Origin: Antedon mediterranea
Lineage: Eukaryota; Echinodermata; Crinoidea; Comatulida; Antedonidae
Direction of reading: 5' to 3'
Assembly (NCBI RefSeq): GCF_964355755.1
Contig: NC_092673.1
Coordinates: 1,119,001 to 1,183,000, forward strand
DNA: 64,000 nt
Made by a program: the position numbers and the translations under genes. Below the pieces are notes generated by a model that saw nothing but the letters and a program-made list of their open reading frames with translations, made no database searches and was not told the DNA's origin. The stretch's first letter is position 1. Every line of letters starts with the position of its first letter. This document shows, piece by piece, positions 27,135 to 64,000 of this stretch.

Positions 27135-28565
27135 CAAACTTTATTAATTAATTGATTTGTGTGATTTTGGTCTGTCTAAAAGAATTTTATAATTGCATCA
27201 TATTATTTACATTATGGATGATATATTGTTATATTTACACTATTTGCCAGTTAAAGAAAAACAATTTTTCCGTGTATTTTTTAAAATTTGATTTATCTTC
27301 AACAAATTTAAAAACTTATAAGTTGGAACTACCAACCAAGCACAATCTACTGTACATGGCTGAAATTTATACTAACCATTTTTAATAAGGATGATTAAAA
27401 GTATTTTTTATACTACGCACAATTATAAGCTTTGAATAGCGTAGTATTTTGGTAGTAGGTGCATTAGATGGTCATTGTGAAGGCAATATAGTACATTGGT
27501 AATATCGTGTAGAGGTTGCTGCTTATGGAAGCCTTGACCTTCTCTTGAACTGTATTTGGAGTTATGACCCAATGAACATAAACTGTACCTCAAAAGCGTA
27601 ATACCAGATGAAGAAACTAGGAAAAAATCATGCAATAAACTGTATTTTGGGGCTAAATTCCCTCGTATACTATATATTCATAAATCAATTTTCCATTCAA
27701 ATTCCATATTAATATAATCAGTCATATATCATTCCTAGATAATCATTCTGAACTTTCAGACTTCAAAATAGCTAAATACTAATAGTCAAGTTCCACATCA
27801 TCTTTTATTTTTTATTTGTCCTAAAATCCAATGACATTGGTATTTGTTATTGAACTAAATGTTCACATCAATAACTTGTAATTGAGTGATTTTTGTATAA
27901 ATTTCAATCTTTATTATTAACCAACAATTGTTGTCATGAATTGAATCACGATAAATACAATATGGTTATTTTTAGTCTTTTATTTATTCTCTATTCTACA
28001 TAAAATATCAGTTATATATTCTTGGATTCTTTCAATAATTGAAAATTAAATCTAGGAGTGCAATTTGCTGTACATTATACCATTGAGGATTAAATACACA
28101 TTTTTGTCCTCTTATCTTTTATATTTCTGCTTGAATGCTTTTTGTAATTTACTTGATCAATTTAGTCCCTACATATTTAAAGAATTTGCTTCAAAAAGAA
28201 GTTTTAATTGGCTAATTTAATATGTATAGTTGTTGGTTTAGAATATAAACTTGACCTATTTGTAGATGATATGGTATAGTGATCACAAGCTAAACATTAT
28301 TCAAAATGATATTGACTATTGATAACACACAAATTCACCCTGTATAGAGTAAGGTATGATTGACAGTGTCATTGTAACACCTGACATGGGTAGGTACATG
28401 TACTTGGTCAGGTATTCCCGTACATGTCATTCTAAAGGGAACATGCACAATGCACCTTGATTTGTCTGTTTACAGCACTCTCTTGTTCTCAAAACAAAGC
28501 AACTTGATTTCAGTCTATTATCCTTCGTGGGCTAATTCCCATTGTGTGTTTTTATCTTCTACTAG

Positions 28566-28651
28566 GAATAAGGGTTCCTACTCTGATGTAAGGGGAAGGT
28601 GAAATTAGCCAGTTATAGATTCTCCAGTAATGAAGTAGGAACATATTAGCG
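28566..28651 (+). promoter_or_regulatory. 5' UTR segment with a minimal upstream ORF
   Basis: Immediately upstream of the FGFR start. A pyrimidine-rich tract ending in ctactag at 28565 could be the acceptor of a 5' UTR intron, so the transcription start may lie farther upstream; I cannot place a promoter. An ATG at 28630 opens a two-codon uORF (M-K-stop, 28630-28638) only 13 nt before the main ATG. The main ATG has G at -3 and A at +4, an acceptable context. The next in-frame signal is the hydrophobic leader, which supports 28652 as the start. Confidence 0.4.
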
Positions 28652-58517
<29,866 letters not shown>

Positions 58518-60427
58518 GTGACAACGAGCAACAAGAATCAGAATTTTGAGCACATTTGAAAATTTAAAATTGAACCAATCGGAACAGAAACATTAATGGC
58601 AACTGGCCAATTGAGAGACTTGTTACATGTGTGCTCTTAATACTGAAGTATTGAAGCTTTTATCGCTGCAGAAATGGATGAGATGAACAATAGTATTCAG
58701 ATATATGATATGATGTTATGAGGAGAAGAAGAAAAAGAAGAAGAATATATATTTTTAAGTATTTACAATGTTTTAGTTGAATAGTTTTGGAAGGAATAAG
58801 TTTAAAGATAACGGGCGGACTTGATGTCTTTCTGTCTTGCATTGTATAGTAGTTAAAAATTTGATATTATTTAATTCAATCTAATTTGTTACATTATTCT
58901 ACCGATACACTGGTGCTAATCTCTCCGTCTCTACACAGACGATTGTTTTGGGATGTTTATTTTAGAATATGCCTTGATAAAAAGTGTGAACATTCGGTTG
59001 AAAAATATTGAGTTTGATCGCAGCTTTGTAAAGTATGTGCTGCGTATTATTGCCTTGGTTACAATCAATTGCGAAGAAGCAATTTTTTTTATTAATCGAG
59101 AAGATTTAAGTTAAATTATATTAAAATGACACCAGTGAAAAAGTGTTAATATATAAGAGTAATTAAATTAGGACAAAGATAGCTACCTTATATTGAACAT
59201 TTTGTTATCAGCTCGTGTATTCATTGTTCGTGTATTTCATAAGGAAAATATTTTATATAAAAAGTTTGATTTTTGCATACTATTTTCGTTGAAATAATTG
59301 AAAATGTAGAGAAAGACAAAGGGGCAAAAAGCTATTTTTCCAAACCAACCCTCCGAATATTTTTGCTTTGGTACGCTCTTTATAGTTTTACCCATAGATG
59401 TATATAAATGTACAATTGACATTAGCTGTTGTAGGGAGTGTACTACATAGTGAAACGAGAAAGCAGAGTCTTTTTAAAACATTTTTTTTTTTTTCAGATT
59501 AAGGGATATAAAACATTTAAGTGTACAATGTGAAAATCTGAACATTATGTCTAGAATCCACCGGTTTTTTTTTACATTTTTTCTACTGCCTCTATTATAT
59601 CTACAACTCAGTTTTTACCTATGTTTGGTATATAAAGTGTAAATTTTAGTTATAAGAAAATTTAAAGTGTATAAAAGGGCCAAAATGTTAACAAATTTAT
59701 ATATTCAGGTTCGCGTGGGTAATAACCAAATATGTTGTCATAGATATATAAGTTGATATATCTTCATACGCAGCATTTGTCCATTTTAACACATCTACTA
59801 TTTTTACTATAAATATAAGTTTATTAGTGATAAGAAATTAAAAAGTTTTTAATATTTTACAAATAATATCTATCTGCTGAATTTTTTCAGGAGTTGATAT
59901 AAGACACATTTTAGTATTTAAAATTGTGCAGTGTTAATCCATCAAGTTGTTAATCCATCAAGTTGTTAATCCATCAAGTTGTTAATCCATCAAGTTGTTA
60001 ATCCATATTGCTTTCCAAGTTGTTAATCTAAGGTTTGATTTTCTACACATTTGGTACAAATGTTATTTAGTCATTATACTTCAGTAAGAGTTTGTTATTT
60101 GTGTCAAAGGTCAGGACAATCAGCATGCACTTTTTGTAATACACTTTTTATTCTACAAATCGTGTTTATTACATATCAAATGTGTTGAGTGAATCAAATT
60201 AATTTTATGAAAAAGAAATATTTTATTTATGAAAAAAAAAGATTATTTCATTGGTATTTGATTTATTTTAAAACATTGGTTTAAACAATTGCAAATTTGG
60301 ATCGGCCAATAATTGGATATGGATCTATTTGAGATTGCCTGGTATATGATAAATAGTCACCCTGTATGTTAATATCGTTTTGGTTGCTTTTGCAAATTTT
60401 GGTAATAAAATAAGTTTGTTCCAAGCA
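58518..60427 (+). other. FGFR: FGFR 3' UTR
   Basis: About 1.9 kb of AT-rich, stop-dense sequence with no coding signal, from the stop codon to the predicted cleavage point. It holds a purine-rich (GAA/AGA) stretch near 58725-58745 and a 16-bp tandem repeat at 59933-60006. Extent is inferred from the polyadenylation signal; earlier AATAAA-like sites are not followed by an equally good GU-rich element. Confidence 0.7.
59933..60006. repeat. 16-bp tandem repeat in the 3' UTR
   Basis: Unit gttaatccatcaagtt, about 4.6 exact copies. Would be transcribed in the FGFR mRNA. Confidence 0.95.
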
Positions 60428-60450
60428 TTAGTGTGTGTTGTTGTTTTTTG
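60404..60450 (+). terminator. Polyadenylation signal of FGFR
   Basis: AATAAA at 60404-60409, a CA dinucleotide suited to cleavage about 15-20 nt later (near 60425), and a GU-rich downstream element (gtgtgtgttgttg, from 60432). This ordered set is the best such site downstream of the stop codon. Confidence 0.7.
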
Positions 60451-60855
60451 TGACATGCATTTTTTCGAAAATGACTCTTTTAGCTTTTTGGGCTATTTAG
60501 GGAATGATACACCTTGTGGTATATTCAGATATTCAAAATTTCAACTAGAAATATGAAATTTAAAAATCAAAATACAACTCAATTACAAGTGTGTGCTACT
60601 ATTGTCACCAAAGACTAACTCAACTACAAATGCCATGAAAGACTCACTCAATTGACATATTAACACCTATTATGTCATAGGAAACCCATTCAAGTGCACA
60701 ACAATGGTGTTAATTGCACAGCAAGCTGTGTAATGTTGTTGTTTTAAACATAAAATAATTTGGTACTGCCCTACGAATAATTGTCAAAAATTATTTTATT
60801 CAATACTCACTTAAACTTGTTTAGTTATTATTAGAGTATTAATTTTATTTCTGTG

Positions 60856-61470
60856 ACATGCGCAGAACCCATTCGCATCTGCTCATGTTTATTATGCTAT
60901 AGTAACCATTTATGTCAAAACTGGTTACTATAGCACAATTGACATTGACATGTCAAAAAATAAAAGAGTCGAAAATCGGCCATTTTTTAAAATTTCCCTG
61001 TACTATAGTACAGGATTTTTTCGAAAAAATGGATAATTTTCGACCTTTTTATTTTTCGATAAAACTAGTTACTATAGCACAATTTACATGCGCAGAACCC
61101 ATTATTCGCATCTTTATTATGCTATAGTAACCATTTATGTCAAAACTGGTTACTATAACACAATTTACATGCGCAGAACCCAATATTCGTCTCTGTGCAT
61201 GTTTATTATGCAATAGTAACCATTTATGTCAAAAAATAAAAGGGTCGAAAATCGGCCATTTTTCGAAAATTTTCTGTACTATAGTACAGGGATTTTTTCG
61301 AAAAGTGGCCAAAATATCCACTTTTTTTAATTCAATAATTATGCGATAATATTGCTATAAATGCCGATATATTGCGTCATCATCATCTTATAGAGCCATA
61401 GTAACTAGTTATGTCAACAAATATAAAGGTCGTTATTATATCGTAAATTGGCATGTGTAGACGCACATAC
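60856..61470. repeat. Foldback and tandem repeat cluster
   Basis: The module catgcgcagaaccca..attcgcatct..catgtttattatgc.atagtaacc occurs three times (60857, 61088, 61168). Between lie two foldbacks centred on ctgtactatagtacag (near 61005 and 61285), with arms tcgaaaatcggccattttt and ttcgaaaa.tgg. It looks like one element copied in tandem. Confidence 0.75.
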
Positions 61471-61977
61471 TATAGTAAATTTTTTTTAAGGGGCAAATTT
61501 CAACCCTTTTATTTTTAAAAATAACTAATTACTATATTATATAGTGTACTCTGCGCATGTAACCTTACTACATGTGTTTTAACAGTTCATATTTTGACAA
61601 TTTTTTGGTAAATGATGATTCTTTTATTTTTAAATAACTGGTTACTATATCATAATATGACATGCGTACAATCACATTATTTGGTCTGCGCATATAAGCG
61701 CACTACATGCCACCCGAATACATTTTAAACAGTTAAGTTTTAGGTAGTTCTGTACCAACTAAATTAAATATTAAATATAAAAAAATGGCGTAACGTCCCA
61801 TATAAATTAACAATTGCGGTATGGTTACTTCAGAAGTAAACTAAATTACACTATAATATTAACACAAATATAAACAAATGACTTAAGTAATATGTAAATT
61901 TAAGAATCGCGTTACGGTTACTGTAGCCTAAATTAACACTATAATATTTTATCAAATGGCGTAACGTTCAATCTAAT

Positions 61978-62290
61978 TTTATTTATTTATTTTTGGCATT
62001 TTGGCAATGTGGCCAAGGATTACCAATAGTGAATTAATCACTGTCCTATCAGATAGGTGGTAATCCCCCTGATACAGATGCTATTTTGTAAACCAGTTCC
62101 CCGGGGTAACCCCCTACTCTTCTCGAATGATGAACTGGGTTCAAGTGCGCACAGGTTATAACTGTGTACACTGGACCTACGGTTTATAGTCCTTATCCGA
62201 GAAGACTTGTTCCACCAGCAGAACTAGGAGCGAGTCGGCCTCGAACCCATCCTGTCTTAACCGCTCGGTTAAGGCAGGGCGCTATGACAT
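61978..62290 (-). mobile_element. Minus-strand SINE with tRNA-like head
   Basis: Read on the minus strand: head ccttaaccgagcggttaaga (A-box-like), then gggttcgaggcc (B-box-like), a GC-richer body of about 200 nt with ccccggggaactgg, and a tail ending in (aaat)n at about 61978-61990. The A-B box distance is short, so it is not a functional tRNA. Confidence 0.6.
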
Positions 62291-63357
62291 TTTATGATAC
62301 TTTACAAGTAAACAAAATAAACAAAACTATACAATATTTGCAGGAGAAAAGCATGGCTTATAATAACTCCTACCTATAGCACAACACGTGCACTAAAATA
62401 CAAATCTATATATAAATTATGGTTAATTCTGACATAGGCGAGCACAATGCAAAAACTTCGGTACAAATCTCCGCCTTATCTATCTCAGATGTACCGCGAA
62501 ACGTAGATTTGATAACATTAGTTTTCACATCGACGCTATTGTTCCATATTTCTATCTTAGGAAGATATTATAAAGGGTTTTATAAGAAATTTTCTGATTT
62601 CAATCAGTAAATTTTAACTCTGCGCGCGGTAGAAGTAATTTCCGGGTTCACGGTAAGGTGTTGGTTTCAACTAAGTTGGCCGTTGGTGCTTGGTGGCGAT
62701 AGCCATTTTGTTTTTTTGGTTTTTTTTCGAACCGCGCGTGTGAAGGTATATAGTAGTACATAAACCCCGATAGCCGAGTTGTCGAGTAATCTGCCAAGAC
62801 TTTATGTATACTGTGCGCTATCTGTGTCCCGTCAGGACCCTGGGATACTTCTGCCCATGTTGCAAGCTGTCTAAAACGTCTTTCTTCTTAGGCCATGCAC
62901 TGTATCGCGGAATTATGTATTAATCATACCAATTAGAATGGTATTTATTTGAATAAGCGCCCGGAACACCTCCCCAATAAAACATCAATTAAAATAAATA
63001 CCTCGCTACTCAACCCCACCCCAAATAATCTAATAAACGCCCATCCACAATATTATATTTATAACACAATTATACAATTTTTAGTAGATTTCTTCGGACT
63101 GTTATCTACAATTTACCAAGCATTTGTTATTCTTTTTTACCACTGTTCATATCTACAATAAACACTATACGTCTTAAACGCTATTAATCATCTAAGACAC
63201 TTAGGTTAGTGAGTAAGTTTAATTTTACGAATATCAAAAGCATTTAAATAATGGTAACCGACCGAAATTGTCCAGGCCAGAATGTCCTTCTAAAACTGTT
63301 TATTATCATTCCGAGAACCATCGTCTACACTTCCTAGAGGGGGAGCGAGCGAAGCGA

Positions 63358-63600
63358 ATATAGAGATATAATATCTCTATGTTATAAGTAAACTATTAAA
63401 ATTAATAATATTGCAAGAGGAAAACATGGCTATATCTGAAAGACACTACTTGCATAGTACTTCATAAAGTACTTTATTACAAAATATAGAGATATATAAA
63501 ATATGTCATAAGTAAACTATAATTAAATACAATTACCAGGGGGAAACATGGCTATATCTGAAAGACACTACTTGCATATAGTACTTTTTAAGTATATACA
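63358..63600. repeat. Imperfect tandem duplication, about 127 bp
   Basis: Two copies of tatagagatata..ataagtaaactat followed by aaacatggctatatctgaaa and gacactacttgcat. The first copy also has a short local palindrome (tagagatataatatctcta). Confidence 0.8.
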
Positions 63601-63712
63601 ATTAACACTATTAGGCCTATTTACAGTAGGAAATGGCGTCATGTTCCATTAACTATACATAAATCGTATTTACAACAACGAGTCTACTCTGGCTTATACA
63701 TTATACAAATTG

Positions 63713-63811
63713 AAGTCAATAACATTAGGTCTGTTGAATGCCGTATTATATATAAGCATGTTATAAGTCAATAACATTAGGTCTGTTGAATGCCGTATTA
63801 TATATAAGCAT
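63713..63811. repeat. 52-bp tandem duplication
   Basis: aagtcaataacattaggtct and the rest of the unit, through tatataagcat, repeated at 63713 and 63765 without visible change. Confidence 0.9.
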
Positions 63812-64000
63812 TGTACCATTTCCCTTGTTGTTAGTACAGGCATTGTACTTGTTCCGTTTATCTATACAATGGCTGCATTTTTTGTGTTTCCGCAAAAAAA
63901 AAAACTGTATGGCAATATAAGCTGTATATTTTTTGTACGTTTACTCATACCATAGAAAAAAACTATGACACAGTACGACGATATGAAGTTGATGATGATG

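Larger units (their letters stand above)
7771..28565. other. Intergenic region upstream of FGFR, repeats only
   Basis: Stop-dense AT-rich DNA. Recognisable contents are listed separately: inverted-repeat elements at 10951 and 14236, a half foldback at 11961, a SINE at 12296, tandem duplications at 13544, 13773 and 26873, a 1.28-kb TIR element at 17838, hairpins at 22870 and 26203, and a degenerate tandem repeat at 22940. Slightly GC/CpG-richer pockets near 14.6-15.6 kb (with a CRE-like TGACGTCA near 15141) and 18.1-18.8 kb. FGFR promoter sequences should lie toward the right end but cannot be identified. Confidence 0.55.
60428..64000. other. Region downstream of FGFR, repeats only
   Basis: No exon or ORF that looks like protein. 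Made of foldback/tandem modules (60856-61470), a minus-strand SINE (61978-62290), a possible tRNA-like head near 62768-62830, and two tandem duplications (63358-63600, 63713-63811). The next gene is not in the window. Confidence 0.65.

Noticed and set aside
62164-62379. ORF with Pro/Arg-rich start resembling a protein
   Set aside because: It is the reverse side of a minus-strand SINE with a tRNA-like head.

Overview
This is an AT-rich, intron-rich and repeat-rich animal nuclear window. Its one clearly recognisable gene is a fibroblast growth factor receptor (FGFR) on the + strand, running from the start codon at 28652 to the stop at 58517, with a 3' UTR to a well-formed polyadenylation site near 60426. 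The kinase has FGFR hallmarks: activation-loop YYKKTT, then [16 protein letters not shown], and a C-tail EYLEL site. Several exon lengths (124, 111, 123, 106 nt) match those I remember for vertebrate FGFR genes. Ectodomain organisation, a possible optional exon inside the last Ig domain as I recall for sea urchin FGFR, and the repeat landscape make an invertebrate deuterostome, probably an echinoderm, the best guess. That is inference, not proof.

Layout. 1-28.5 kb: no confident gene; dispersed repeats (SINE-like pieces with tRNA-like heads, short inverted-repeat elements, a 1.28-kb element with 41-bp terminal inverted repeats, tandem duplications, perfect hairpins) and three weak exon-like ORFs. 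28.65-58.5 kb: FGFR, 19 constitutive-looking coding exons plus one in-frame cassette exon and one possible 12-nt microexon. Intron 1 is about 12.9 kb. 58.5-60.4 kb: 3' UTR. 60.4-64 kb: foldback, tandem and SINE-like repeats, no gene.

Receptor. Without optional exons the spliced frame encodes 917 residues: signal peptide, four Ig-like domains, one transmembrane helix, juxtamembrane segment, tyrosine kinase and a short tail ending ESTV-COOH. The extra N-terminal Ig domain is D2-like in sequence and in split-exon layout, so the ectodomain reads as (D2-like)-D1-D2-D3. No acid box is visible. Three places could diversify the product: a 117-nt cassette (and perhaps a 12-nt microexon) inside D3, a 63-nt exon at the position of the vertebrate VT splice site in the juxtamembrane segment, and possible exon-1 use with a short alternative terminal exon.

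The introns are loaded with mobile and tandem repeats: four copies of one short inverted-repeat family, a 52-bp x 16 array inside the alternatively spliceable D3 intron, a 22-bp x 23 array growing out of a LINE-like tail, a 20-bp array and a 27-bp array. I found no virus-like, bacterial, CRISPR or rRNA features.
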